A DNA stretch of 64,000 bases from Acidaminobacter sp. JC074 (lineage in GTDB: Bacteria > Bacillota > Clostridia > Peptostreptococcales > Acidaminobacteraceae), in assembly GCF_022496765.1 (NCBI RefSeq), contig NZ_VANV01000003.1:148001-212000 (forward strand). Direction: 5' to 3'. Position 1 is the first letter of the stretch. Each line of letters opens with the position of its first letter. The position numbers and the translations under genes are program-made. This document shows, in pieces, positions 32,417 to 41,087 of the stretch. The notes under the pieces are model-generated. The model was given only the letters and a program-made list of their open reading frames with translations. It searched no databases and was not told the DNA's origin.

Positions 32417-33127
32417 ATGAACTTATTTAGGTATGAACTGAAAAAGTTAAGTAGCGCCAACTATTTGGTTGCTTCTTTCTTGGTTATGTTATTGGTACCA
32501 CTGATCACACTCTTGTGGATTTCTTTAAATCCAAGAGCTTTTTTGCTGGGTGACTTTAATAAGATGAACTTGATTTTTCTAGGCCTTATTGGGACAAAAA
32601 CCATTTTTCCTATGACAGGCATGCTTTTGATGAAGGTAGAATATGATTCAAATGGCTTTATCAGTGCCTTTGTGTCACCTTTAGAAAGACGGAAACTTTT
32701 TTTAATCAAGTTCGTAATAGCCAGTGTTTGGTCTGTTTTGCTGATTTTATTTTCTGTTTTGGTTGTTATTGTTACTGAGGTTATTTTGTTTAATGACTTG
32801 AGCATAATCGGTTTAATTATCAGTCAAATAGACGCTTATTTTTACTTAATACTTTACACCATTCCATTTATCGTCTTTGGCATGTTTTTGGCCTATGCTT
32901 TCAAACATACCATCATTCCTCTAATTGGTATGTCTGTGACCATTGTAACTGGTTATTTGATGCAACTCTTTAACAAGAACTTGTACTTGCCAAGTGCCAT
33001 TCCGGAGTTTATATTATCACCTTATAGAGAAGCTAAAATCAACACAGCCTATCTTATCCTTTATACCTTTGGGATTTTAACAGTCCTACTTATGGATAGG
33101 ATGATTTACAAAAGGGACAACATATGA
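32417..33127 (+). CDS. ABC-2 type permease
   Basis: 236 aa with about six membrane helices: LVASFLVMLLVPLITLLWI near the start, VWSVLLILFSVLVVIVTEV, FYLILYTIPFIVFGMFLAYA, IPLIGMSVTIVTGYLMQLF and a C-terminal TAYLILYTFGILTVLLM. This is the BcrB/LanEG-like layout. It starts on the base after the ATPase stop and overlaps the next ATPase gene by 4 bases, so it is co-translated with both ATPases. It likely forms a heterodimer with the permease at 34019. Confidence 0.82.
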   Translation: MNLFRYELKKLSSANYLVASFLVMLLVPLITLLWISLNPRAFLLGDFNKMNLIFLGLIGTKTIFPMTGMLLMKVEYDSNGFISAFVSPLERRKLFLIKFVIASVWSVLLILFSVLVVIVTEVILFNDLSIIGLIISQIDAYFYLILYTIPFIVFGMFLAYAFKHTIIPLIGMSVTIVTGYLMQLFNKNLYLPSAIPEFILSPYREAKINTAYLILYTFGILTVLLMDRMIYKRDNI

Positions 33128-34014
33128 AATACATGATAGAAACACGAGGTTTGACAAAAACATATGGAGAAGAAACGGTTATAGATGGTCTTGATCTAAA
33201 GATTCACACAGGGGAAATTTTTGCTCTGTTAGGCCTTAATGGAGCTGGTAAGACAACAACCATTAAGATGTTGATGGGTCTTACTCATCCATCTTCCGGT
33301 CAGATTCGATATATGGGTAGTGAAATTGATAAAGATGTCTTTAAAAGAATCGGGAGTGTATTAGAAAGACCTGGCTTTTATAAGAATATGACAGTTTATA
33401 AAAACCTGCAGCTCATACAAAATATCGTTGGCAGCCATCAGGCAGATAATATTGACGAGGTTTTAAAGTCTCTTAAGATGGATGCCTTTAAATACGAGAA
33501 GGTAAAGAACTTAACAGACGCTCAAATACAGAAACTGGCTCTTTGTAGGGCTCTCTTAAACAGTCCTGAAATACTTATTTTAGATGAACCTATGAACGGT
33601 CTTGACCCTAAGTCTGTTAACGAGATAAGAAGGCTTTTGATCCGTTTGTCCAAGGAAAAGAATATGACTATTTTAATATCCTCTCATGTATTATCTGAAG
33701 TAGAGAGGATGGCAGATAGAATAGGTATCCTAAAAGAGGGTAAGTTGGCAGAAATTGTTGGTAGGGGGGACTTCTATCAAAGAGCCAGCGACCGTTATTT
33801 AATAAAGGTTAAGGATAAGGCAGGGGTGACCTTGTTTTTAAGGTCTCAAGGCTACTACTGCATGGAGTCAAGAAGTGGTGATTTGTTGGTAAGGATAAGA
33901 GAAGACCAGGTCAAAGATTTGTTGTCTCTTCTAGTTAAACAGGACTTTGCAATTCAAGAGGCTTACTTTAAGTCCCTTGACTTAGAAGATATATTTTTGG
34001 AGTTGGTAAAGTAG
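33124..34014 (+). CDS. BcrA-like ABC transporter ATPase with degenerate signature
   Basis: 296 aa. Walker A GLNGAGKT (37-44), Walker B ILILDEP and H-loop ISSHVL (H188) are intact. The signature motif is altered to LTDAQ (130-134), lacking the central glycine of the BcrA-type SLGM. It therefore has good ATP-binding residues but a poor signature, exactly opposite to the ATPase at 31514. Together they would form one working and one dead ATP site. Family members export or remove lantibiotics, bacitracin and similar peptides from the membrane. Confidence 0.9.
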   Translation: MKYMIETRGLTKTYGEETVIDGLDLKIHTGEIFALLGLNGAGKTTTIKMLMGLTHPSSGQIRYMGSEIDKDVFKRIGSVLERPGFYKNMTVYKNLQLIQNIVGSHQADNIDEVLKSLKMDAFKYEKVKNLTDAQIQKLALCRALLNSPEILILDEPMNGLDPKSVNEIRRLLIRLSKEKNMTILISSHVLSEVERMADRIGILKEGKLAEIVGRGDFYQRASDRYLIKVKDKAGVTLFLRSQGYYCMESRSGDLLVRIREDQVKDLLSLLVKQDFAIQEAYFKSLDLEDIFLELVK

Positions 34015-34018
34015 GCTT

Positions 34019-34747
34019 ATGATAAGAAAATTAACGAACGAATTTACAAAACTAAGGTATTCACGAATCCTTTATTTCATAGTGACCTCTACTATTCTCA
34101 TGCCTGTATCTGTACTGATGTTGGTTGTCATTTTAAACTCAGACATAAGATATGACAGTGTGACTTATCTGGAGTATATGGCCATGATCTTAAAGGCTTT
34201 GATATCTCTTGTAGCCATAACCATATATAACTGGGTTGCAGCTGATCTTGTGGCCAGAGAATTTAAAATGGATACCATAAAGTCTCAATTGACCATCCCC
34301 ATTGAACGTGGCTCTTTTATCTTTACAAAACTCTTGTTTATCAGTTTGATTTTGATGATTATGACCCTCAGTGTTTTCTTAATAGCTACTTTTATCTCTA
34401 TAGGTATGTCCATGAAGGGCTTTACCCTAACAACTGCAGGTGATCTTTTGATTGTTTTTCTAAAGTCAGGTCTTCTTATGTTGCCCTATGCTTATTTTAC
34501 AGTTTTTTTGGTATTGGTGCATAAGAATACCTTGATACCTATGGTTATTAATATCATCTTACTTTTAATTGCAAGTGCTATAGGGGGAACGGAGATATCG
34601 ACTATCTTCCCATGGGCAGCGCCTTATCATATCATCTTTATGAACGATTTAATTTTTTCTTTACAGAAATCTTATATATCTATTTATTTGTTGGGTATAA
34701 TAAGTATGTACTTATGTAACCTGAAGATAAATAAAATGGAGATATAA
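34019..34747 (+). CDS. ABC-2 type permease
   Basis: 242 aa, about six membrane helices (ILYFIVTSTILMPVSVLMLV, YMAMILKALISLVAITIYNW, LLFISLILMIMTLSVFLIAT, and later VINIILLLIASAIGG and YLLGIISMYLC). It starts 4 bases after the ATPase stop. Together with the permease at 32417 it gives the usual two-permease set of bacitracin/lantibiotic immunity transporters. The ribosome site is weak, in line with coupling. Confidence 0.82.
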   Translation: MIRKLTNEFTKLRYSRILYFIVTSTILMPVSVLMLVVILNSDIRYDSVTYLEYMAMILKALISLVAITIYNWVAADLVAREFKMDTIKSQLTIPIERGSFIFTKLLFISLILMIMTLSVFLIATFISIGMSMKGFTLTTAGDLLIVFLKSGLLMLPYAYFTVFLVLVHKNTLIPMVINIILLLIASAIGGTEISTIFPWAAPYHIIFMNDLIFSLQKSYISIYLLGIISMYLCNLKINKMEI

Positions 34748-34748
34748 T

Positions 34749-35282
34749 ATGTATGAGACAAAGCGCTTATTGTTAAAGACACCTAAAGAGATTCAGATAG
34801 AAGATGTACTGGATTATTATAGGGAGAACAAGACTTTTCTTGAGCCCTTTGAACCTAAGAGGGAACCTGATTTTTATACATTTAGACAGCAATCTATAGA
34901 TCTATACAACGATGTTTTTCATTTTGAGCATGGCTCGGCTTTAAAGCTTTATATATTCTTGAAAACGGGTGGTCCAATGATTGGTATTTTAAACTTTTCA
35001 CAAATCATTGGTGGTCCCTTTAAATCTTGTTATGTCGGTTATTCACTGCTTGAAAGCAAGCAAAAACATGGTTATATGACAGAGGCTTTAATCAGAGGCA
35101 TTGAGATTATGTTTGAAGAGTATGGTCTGCATAGGATAGAGGGCAATGTTATGCCTAGAAATACAGCATCTATTCATATACTGATAAATACAGGTTTTGT
35201 ATACGAAGGCACTGCAAGAAAATATTTGATGATCAACGGTCTTTGGGAAGACCATGAACACTATGTACTTTTAAATGAATAG
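34749..35282 (+). CDS. GNAT acetyltransferase, RimJ/RimL type
   Basis: 177 aa. Typical beginning YETKRLLLKTP and IEDVLDYYRENKTFLEPFEP, the acetyl-CoA loop ESKQKHGYMTEALIRGI, and the end NVMPRNTASIHILINTGF with YEGTARKYLMINGLWEDHEHY, all marks of the RimJ/RimL Acetyltransf_3 family. It begins one base after the permease stop, so it is part of the ABC operon; the acceptor may be a protein N-terminus or a drug (inference). Confidence 0.88.
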   Translation: MYETKRLLLKTPKEIQIEDVLDYYRENKTFLEPFEPKREPDFYTFRQQSIDLYNDVFHFEHGSALKLYIFLKTGGPMIGILNFSQIIGGPFKSCYVGYSLLESKQKHGYMTEALIRGIEIMFEEYGLHRIEGNVMPRNTASIHILINTGFVYEGTARKYLMINGLWEDHEHYVLLNE

Positions 35283-35305
35283 GAATGAATTGTTAATTTT
35301 GTTAG

Positions 35306-35360
35306 ATGAACACTTGTTTATTGATGGCCATATGGTAGACTATAATAAACAAGTGTTTAT
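35306..35360 (+). promoter_or_regulatory. two TetR-type operator dyads around a -10 element
   Basis: Site 1 (35306-35321) and site 2 ATAAACAAGTGTTTAT (35345-35360) are 16-bp dyads; site 1 matches the reverse complement of site 2 with one change. The -10 TATAAT (35341-35346) overlaps the edge of site 2. The layout suits autorepression of the TetR-adaptor-RND operon. Confidence 0.65.
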
Positions 35361-35376
35361 TTTAATTGGAGGTAAC

Positions 35377-35985
35377 ATGCAAGTTTTAAAGGAAAGTATT
35401 AGGGAAAGAATTGATCAGTCTGCAATAGAATTGTTCAGAAGTCACGGATTTGAGAAGGTATCCATGAGAAAAATTGCTGCCGCCTCACATATGACTGTGG
35501 GTAATATATACAGATATTATGATAGCAAGGATCACTTATTTGAAAGTCTTGTTATGCCAACCTTTAACAAAATCAAGGGACTGGTCAGTGATGAGATTAC
35601 AAAGGAGTTCATAGATACACCAGAACGTAATGCACTATTTGTAAAAAGAATCATTGATATATTTTTAGATATTCATGAAAAAGACGAAGCTGTTTTAGAT
35701 ATATTAATCAATTCTTGTGAAGGATCGTCTATTGATAGTCCGGCAGTGGTTATCTCTAACATGCTTGCCATTCGTATGGAGAGTCTCATAGATAGGTATA
35801 ATAAAAAGCAGAAGTATAAGATTGATTCCAACTTTATGGCATCCATCTTATGCGAGTCTTTAGTAGATAATTTTATTAAGACACTCTTTAGATTTGACAA
35901 CAACGATCAAAGACGTATGCATATGTATCATTTGACTCAAGTCTATACAGGCATGTTTATATCAAAAATAGTAGAAAGTGAGTAG
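35377..35985 (+). CDS. TetR/AcrR-family regulator of the RND operon
   Basis: 202 aa from the ATG at 35377 (GGAGG 6 bases upstream). TetR_N is clear: DQSAIELFRSHGFEKVSMRK, IAAASHMTVGNIYRYYDSKDHLFESLV. The rest is the helical ligand domain. The in-frame extension to 35275 reads through the operators and is unlikely to be translated. Its gene overlaps or abuts the adaptor gene, so it most likely represses the RND pump in answer to a ligand, as AcrR does. Confidence 0.9.
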   Translation: MQVLKESIRERIDQSAIELFRSHGFEKVSMRKIAAASHMTVGNIYRYYDSKDHLFESLVMPTFNKIKGLVSDEITKEFIDTPERNALFVKRIIDIFLDIHEKDEAVLDILINSCEGSSIDSPAVVISNMLAIRMESLIDRYNKKQKYKIDSNFMASILCESLVDNFIKTLFRFDNNDQRRMHMYHLTQVYTGMFISKIVESE

Positions 35986-35993
35986 TGATTGTT

Positions 35994-37073
35994 ATGAAAA
36001 AGCTTTTTATTTTTTTCATATTACTATTGGTAGTTGGTTGTAATCAAGAGCCGCCAGTTGATCTTGAACCAATCCCTAAAAGGGTTCAAGTAGAGTCTGT
36101 CAGCGTTCGGTCATTTAAAGATTATGAAGTTTATGTGGGCCACGTTAAAAGTGCGGGTCTTGTGAAACATGCCTTTGAAGTTGATGGCAAAGTAGATCAA
36201 GTTATGGTCTCCGTGGGTGATAGGGTAGATCAGGGTCAATTACTAGCAACAGTAGATACTGAAGGTTATAGCTATGCCTTAGATGCAGCTAGAGCAGAGC
36301 TGTCATCTGCCCAGTCTCAGTATAATAAGGCTCTAGAATCTTTAACCTATGCAGAAGATCTGTTTTCAGATGTAGATAAACTGTATAAAGAAGGTATTTC
36401 TACCAAGTCTGAATATGACAAGGTAAAACTTAATTTAGATGTAGCTTCAAGTGATGTTGACAGTGCAAGAGGTCTTGTTAATCAAGCCAGGACACAAGTG
36501 GATGTTAAAGAGTATATGCTAGAACAAACGGACCTTTTTGCCAGTAAGTCTGGTATTGTTGTTGATGTATTAAATGAATCAGGTGAACTTGTTTCAGCAG
36601 GGTATCCAGTCCTTGTTCTAAGAGATGCATTACCTGTTTTGTCTTTTGGTGTTTCACAAGAGGACCTTGCTTTTCTGGAAATTGATCAAGTCGTAGATAT
36701 TACTTATAATGACAGGTTGCTTACAGGTGCTGTTATCAGCATCAATCAAGTACCTGACAGGACAACACAGACCTATGAAGTTGAACTGTCTTTAAATGAA
36801 GATTTGCCTTTAGGTGCGATTGCCACTATAAAACTTACGACAAAAGACCTTGAAGGTGTTAAGCTTCCTTTATCAGCCATTAGATCTGATGGGGAAGATT
36901 ATGTTTATGTGGTTGTTAATGGGCGTGTTGTAAGAAAAAACATTGAGGTTCTGGCAATCTTTAATCAAGAAGTAGTTGTGAGAGGATTAGATGGTGATTG
37001 TCTTTTAATCATAGAAGGTATTATGGGTTTAACACCTGGAGATGAGGTTGAATTAGTGGGTGACGAGTCATGA
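35994..37073 (+). CDS. RND efflux adaptor lipoprotein (HlyD/MFP family)
   Basis: 359 aa. Signal peptide with lipobox VVGC (C16). The adaptor core shows the lipoyl half-motifs HAFEVDGKVDQVMVSVGDRV and FASKSGIVVDVLNESGE flanking a coiled coil with ARAELSSAQSQYNKALESL and ARGLVNQARTQVDV, followed by beta-barrel and membrane-proximal regions. As the host looks Gram-positive, the adaptor would sit on the outer face of the single membrane. It overlaps the pump gene by 4 bases. The ATG at 35994 has only a weak ribosome site; coupling to the TetR gene is likely. Confidence 0.88.
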   Translation: MKKLFIFFILLLVVGCNQEPPVDLEPIPKRVQVESVSVRSFKDYEVYVGHVKSAGLVKHAFEVDGKVDQVMVSVGDRVDQGQLLATVDTEGYSYALDAARAELSSAQSQYNKALESLTYAEDLFSDVDKLYKEGISTKSEYDKVKLNLDVASSDVDSARGLVNQARTQVDVKEYMLEQTDLFASKSGIVVDVLNESGELVSAGYPVLVLRDALPVLSFGVSQEDLAFLEIDQVVDITYNDRLLTGAVISINQVPDRTTQTYEVELSLNEDLPLGAIATIKLTTKDLEGVKLPLSAIRSDGEDYVYVVVNGRVVRKNIEVLAIFNQEVVVRGLDGDCLLIIEGIMGLTPGDEVELVGDES

Positions 37074-40000
37074 TGTCCTTTATAAAAGGAGCAATCCTTA
37101 AAAGAAAAATCACACTTTTCATCCTTATGATAGCCATAGGATTTGGTATTTACAACTATATCATCTCCCCAAGACAGGAAACGCCAGAAATAGTTGCCCC
37201 GGTTGCCTTGGTATCTGTTGTTTATCCTGGTGCTTCTCCTGAGGACATTGAAGGACTTGTGACGTCTAAAATAGAGGATGAAGTTAGTGAGCTTGAAGGT
37301 TATGATTACTCATATTCTTATTCTAGAAACTCCATTGGCGTTATCATTGTAAGATTGGTTTATGATACAGATATTGAAGGTGCTTGGGACGATCTTCGTC
37401 AAAGAATGATTGACTTACAATCAGAACTGCCTTCTGAATGTGAAACCATCAGTGTCAATACAGACTTAACTGATACAGCTGGTATGCTGATTGCTATGTC
37501 TAGTGATACCTATTCTTATGATCAACTGGAATCTTATGCAAATCGATTTAGAAAAGCACTGGGTCGTATAGATGGTGTTGCTAGAATGGATGTTGTAGGT
37601 AAGCAGGAAAAGGAATTGGTTGTTGAAGTAGATTATGAAAAACTCAATGCTTATCAGCTGTCTTACAATGATTTTGTTAATCTGATTAAATCTCAAAATA
37701 TAGAAATTCCATCTGGTACTGTTGGACATGGCAAAGATAAAATCAATGTAAAGGTATCGGGCTTGTTTGAATCTATTGAGGATGTAGAAAATATTGTTAT
37801 TGCTGTATCAGAAGAGAATGGGTCTATAGCAAGACTTAAGGATGTAGCGACAGTAGAGCTTAAACTTAAAGATTCAAACTATAAGATCATTCATGACAAC
37901 AATCAGGCGATTTTACTGTCTGTCTATTTTCAAAACAATAAGAATGTAGTTGCCATCGGTAAGGAAGTGGATACAACTATAGAAGCGCTTCAAAAGACAC
38001 TACCGGATGATATTGTCTTTACAACCATATTGGATCAACCTAAAACCGTAGATGCCTCGGTTAGAAATTTTGCCTTGAATTTGCTACAGGGTGTAGTCTT
38101 TGTTATCATCGTTGTTTTTATTGGCATGGGACTAAGAAACGCTGTTATTGTTTCTACAGCGATTCCTTCATCCATACTCATAACCTTTGCACTGATGAAG
38201 GTTGCCGGTATCAAGATTCATCAAATTTCCATTGCCGCCCTTATTGTTGCCCTGGGTATGCTTGTAGACAATGCCATAGTTGTTTCTGATGCCATTCAGG
38301 TTAGACTTGATAATGACGAAGATAGTCTGTCGGCGTGCTTAAATGGTGTCAAAGAAGTGGCAATACCTGTCTTAACATCGACACTTACAACAGTGGCTGC
38401 TTTTTTACCATTGTTACTTTTGAATTCCATTGCAGGTGAGTATATTTCAAGTCTGCCTTTAATTGTTATGATTTCTTTGGCTGTTTCATACTTAATTGCA
38501 ATTTTAATCACACCAACCATGGCTTATATCTTCTTTAAGAAGAGAGATGATAAAAACAAGGTAGGTTTCTTTAAGAAAATGTTTGACACTTTCTTACAAG
38601 TCGGCTTTAAACTCAAATGGCTGATCGTGCTTATGATGATAGGAATCTTTTGTATCACCATTTATCTAGGCTTTGATTTAGGTCTGCAGTTCTTTCCATT
38701 TGCAGATACAGACATGCTTTATATAGAGATAAAGAGTGAACAACCTAGTAATTTTTCAGCCACAGAGGATTTGGTGGATAAAGTTGTAGGTGTCATCAAC
38801 AAAGAAGAAGTAGTTAACAATTATACAGTGGCAATAGGTGATGGTTTGCCAAAATTTTATCAGACCATGCCAGTGCCGACACCTTCTAAAGACTATGCTC
38901 AGATGATGGTTATAGTAGATTTGAATCAGTTTGGAAGAGAGGGTCAATATGAAAATATGACCCAGTATATTGATCATTTACAGGTTGAGATGGACAAACA
39001 TGTTTATGGTGGTTCTGTAACGGTTAAGCAACTAGAACAGGGCGAGCCAATTGGTGCACCAGTAGTAGTTCGAATCTCAGGAGACAACCTAGATGCTCAA
39101 GGAAAGTTTGCAAGTCAAGTTGTAGAAATTTTAAAGGAGATTCCTGGAACTGTCAATGTAGAAAGTGACTTTGGCGAGTACTCTTATGAGTTTTTTGTAG
39201 ATGTAGATGATTACGAAGCTGGTTATTATGGGATATCCAAATACGATATCCAAAATGAAGTCTCTATTGCTCTTTATGGAAGAAATGCAGGCGTTTACAA
39301 TAAAGATGCTCATGAATATGATATTCGACTGGTTTCAAATATTAAAGACAAGGATTCACTTGATAATTTAGGTATTAAATCGACGGTTGCACCGTCTAAG
39401 GTTATGTTAAAGTCAATTGCTGATATTAGAACATCTAGTTCTTTGCCTGTTATCAAGAAGTATGATCGTGCTTTAACGGTTAGGGTTTATTCCAATGTTA
39501 AGTATGGTTACAGCCCTGTAGAAATACAGTCTGAACTGGACAAAAGATTAGAGGGCATCGTACCTTCTGGCATGGAGAAAACCTTTGATGGCGAAAAACA
39601 AAAGATACAGGAAAACTTTGGTGAAGTGGGGGAATCTGCGGTTATAGCCCTAGTACTTGTTTATTTGATTCTTCTGATTCAATTTAACTCATTCAAACAA
39701 CCCCTAGTTATTCTTTTGACCATTCCACTTTCAACATTTGGTTCTATTATGGGTCTAACCCTTTCAGGTCAGAGCTTATCCTTTACAGGGATATTAGGTA
39801 TTGTGAGTTTGCTGGGGATTGTTGTTAACAATGCCATCGTACTTGTGGACTTTATCAATACAGAAAGAGCTGAAGGCAAGTCCATAGAGGTGGCCTGTAA
39901 AGATGCAGTTAATAAGCGTTTTAGACCCATTATGCTGTCTACTATTACAACGGTTATCGGCTTAACACCTCTTATATACTCGGGTAGTGAACTCTTTGTA

Positions 40001-40138
40001 CCGATGGCGATTTCATTGATGTCCGGACTCATGATATCAACTATATTTACATTGATTGTGATTCCTGTTGTTTATAGCATTTTTATGAAAGACTATAAAA
40101 AAACAAGTCATGCTCTTAAGATACATGTTAGGCGTTAA
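37070..40138 (+). CDS. RND efflux pump (AcrB/HAE family)
   Basis: 1022 aa, full length. Twelve membrane helices in the 1+5+1+5 layout: ITLFILMIAIGFGIYNYI at the start, a large loop with VYPGASPEDIEGLVTSKIED, then TM4 with VALGMLVDNAIVVSDAI, and the repeat in the second half (LGIVSLLGIVVNNAIVLVDF). The TM4 proton-relay pair is D400-N401 instead of Asp-Asp. The pump uses proton or sodium force to expel hydrophobic compounds. TetR, adaptor and pump overlap in one operon without an outer-membrane factor, as expected for a Gram-positive. Confidence 0.93.
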   Translation: MMSFIKGAILKRKITLFILMIAIGFGIYNYIISPRQETPEIVAPVALVSVVYPGASPEDIEGLVTSKIEDEVSELEGYDYSYSYSRNSIGVIIVRLVYDTDIEGAWDDLRQRMIDLQSELPSECETISVNTDLTDTAGMLIAMSSDTYSYDQLESYANRFRKALGRIDGVARMDVVGKQEKELVVEVDYEKLNAYQLSYNDFVNLIKSQNIEIPSGTVGHGKDKINVKVSGLFESIEDVENIVIAVSEENGSIARLKDVATVELKLKDSNYKIIHDNNQAILLSVYFQNNKNVVAIGKEVDTTIEALQKTLPDDIVFTTILDQPKTVDASVRNFALNLLQGVVFVIIVVFIGMGLRNAVIVSTAIPSSILITFALMKVAGIKIHQISIAALIVALGMLVDNAIVVSDAIQVRLDNDEDSLSACLNGVKEVAIPVLTSTLTTVAAFLPLLLLNSIAGEYISSLPLIVMISLAVSYLIAILITPTMAYIFFKKRDDKNKVGFFKKMFDTFLQVGFKLKWLIVLMMIGIFCITIYLGFDLGLQFFPFADTDMLYIEIKSEQPSNFSATEDLVDKVVGVINKEEVVNNYTVAIGDGLPKFYQTMPVPTPSKDYAQMMVIVDLNQFGREGQYENMTQYIDHLQVEMDKHVYGGSVTVKQLEQGEPIGAPVVVRISGDNLDAQGKFASQVVEILKEIPGTVNVESDFGEYSYEFFVDVDDYEAGYYGISKYDIQNEVSIALYGRNAGVYNKDAHEYDIRLVSNIKDKDSLDNLGIKSTVAPSKVMLKSIADIRTSSSLPVIKKYDRALTVRVYSNVKYGYSPVEIQSELDKRLEGIVPSGMEKTFDGEKQKIQENFGEVGESAVIALVLVYLILLIQFNSFKQPLVILLTIPLSTFGSIMGLTLSGQSLSFTGILGIVSLLGIVVNNAIVLVDFINTERAEGKSIEVACKDAVNKRFRPIMLSTITTVIGLTPLIYSGSELFVPMAISLMSGLMISTIFTLIVIPVVYSIFMKDYKKTSHALKIHVRR

Positions 40139-40142
40139 ATTG

Positions 40143-40174
40143 ACCTGCAAGGATGTTCATCCTTGCAGGTTTTT
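40143..40174 (+). terminator. rho-independent terminator after the RND operon
   Basis: Near-perfect 12-13 bp stem ACCTGCAAGGATG/CATCCTTGCAGGT, tiny loop, five T. Confidence 0.92.
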
Positions 40175-40202
40175 GTTAAAATAGACAGAGGAGGAGATTT
40201 TT

Positions 40203-41087
40203 ATGTGGGGAATAATTGGTACTTGGGCTATGGTAGAAGAAGGTATCCTATTAGGCGGCAGACATTTGAGTGAAAATGGGTCTGTCATGGATGCGATTGA
40301 AATGGCTGTTAAAGATGTAGAAAAGAATGAAGCGTACACTTCTGTGGGCCTTGGCGGTCTTCCTAATGAAGCTGGTCAAGTGGAACTAGATGCAGCCTTT
40401 ATGGATGGTAAAACACTTTCTGTAGGTGCTGTTGCTGGTATTAAAGATTTCTTACATCCGGTTTCTATAGCCAGAAGTCTATTGGATGGTGTATTTAATA
40501 ACTTTCTAATAGGACCTGGAGCTGAAAAGTATGCTATAGAAAATGGCTTTGAAAGATATCCTATGTTAACACAAAAGGCCAAAGAAAGATGGGAAACACA
40601 TAAGCTGGAAGTCGAAGGTGGTTTAGCGCCTTATATAGGTCATGATACAGTTTGCGTTGTTGGTATAGACAGTCATAAACATATGGCTACATGTACATCT
40701 ACAAGTGGTTTATTTTATAAAAAGGAAGGTCGTGTTGGTGACTCTCCAATTCCTGGTTCGGGCTATTATGTCGATGAATCCATAGGTGGTGCAGCAGCAA
40801 CAGGTCTAGGTGAGGACATTATGAAGGGATGTCTCAGTTATGAAATTGTTATGAAGATGAAAGAAATGTCACCTCAAGCGGCATGCGAAGAGGCTGTTAA
40901 ATCATTTAATGACAAGTTAATCGAAAGACGAGGGAAGGCTGGAGATATTTCTGTAGTTGCTATGAACTCAGAAGGTGAGTTTGGTGCAGCAACAAACATA
41001 GAGTGTTTCCCGTTTGTTGTGATGACACAAACGCGTGGTCTTATGAAGTTTGAAGTCAATCAAAAAGGAGAAATAAAGTCATGTTAG
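40203..41087 (+). CDS. glycosylasparaginase/isoaspartyl peptidase (Ntn hydrolase, T2)
   Basis: 294 aa precursor that would self-cleave before T149 in IGHDTVCVVGID to free the catalytic threonine. TCTSTSGLFYKKEGRVGDSPIPGSG and GGAAATGLGEDIMKGC are the substrate-binding motifs of N4-(beta-GlcNAc)-asparaginases; VGLGGLPNEAGQVELDAAFMDG is the N-terminal subunit. Cytoplasmic, since no signal peptide is seen. It breaks GlcNAc-Asn or isoaspartyl peptides, releasing aspartate. The stop overlaps the CutC gene by 7 bases. GGAGGAG precedes the start. Confidence 0.9.
   Translation: MWGIIGTWAMVEEGILLGGRHLSENGSVMDAIEMAVKDVEKNEAYTSVGLGGLPNEAGQVELDAAFMDGKTLSVGAVAGIKDFLHPVSIARSLLDGVFNNFLIGPGAEKYAIENGFERYPMLTQKAKERWETHKLEVEGGLAPYIGHDTVCVVGIDSHKHMATCTSTSGLFYKKEGRVGDSPIPGSGYYVDESIGGAAATGLGEDIMKGCLSYEIVMKMKEMSPQAACEEAVKSFNDKLIERRGKAGDISVVAMNSEGEFGAATNIECFPFVVMTQTRGLMKFEVNQKGEIKSC

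Noticed and set aside
35275..35376. A 34-residue N-terminal extension of the RND-operon TetR protein.
   Set aside because: It would be read through both operators and the -10 element; ATG 35377 has a strong ribosome site.
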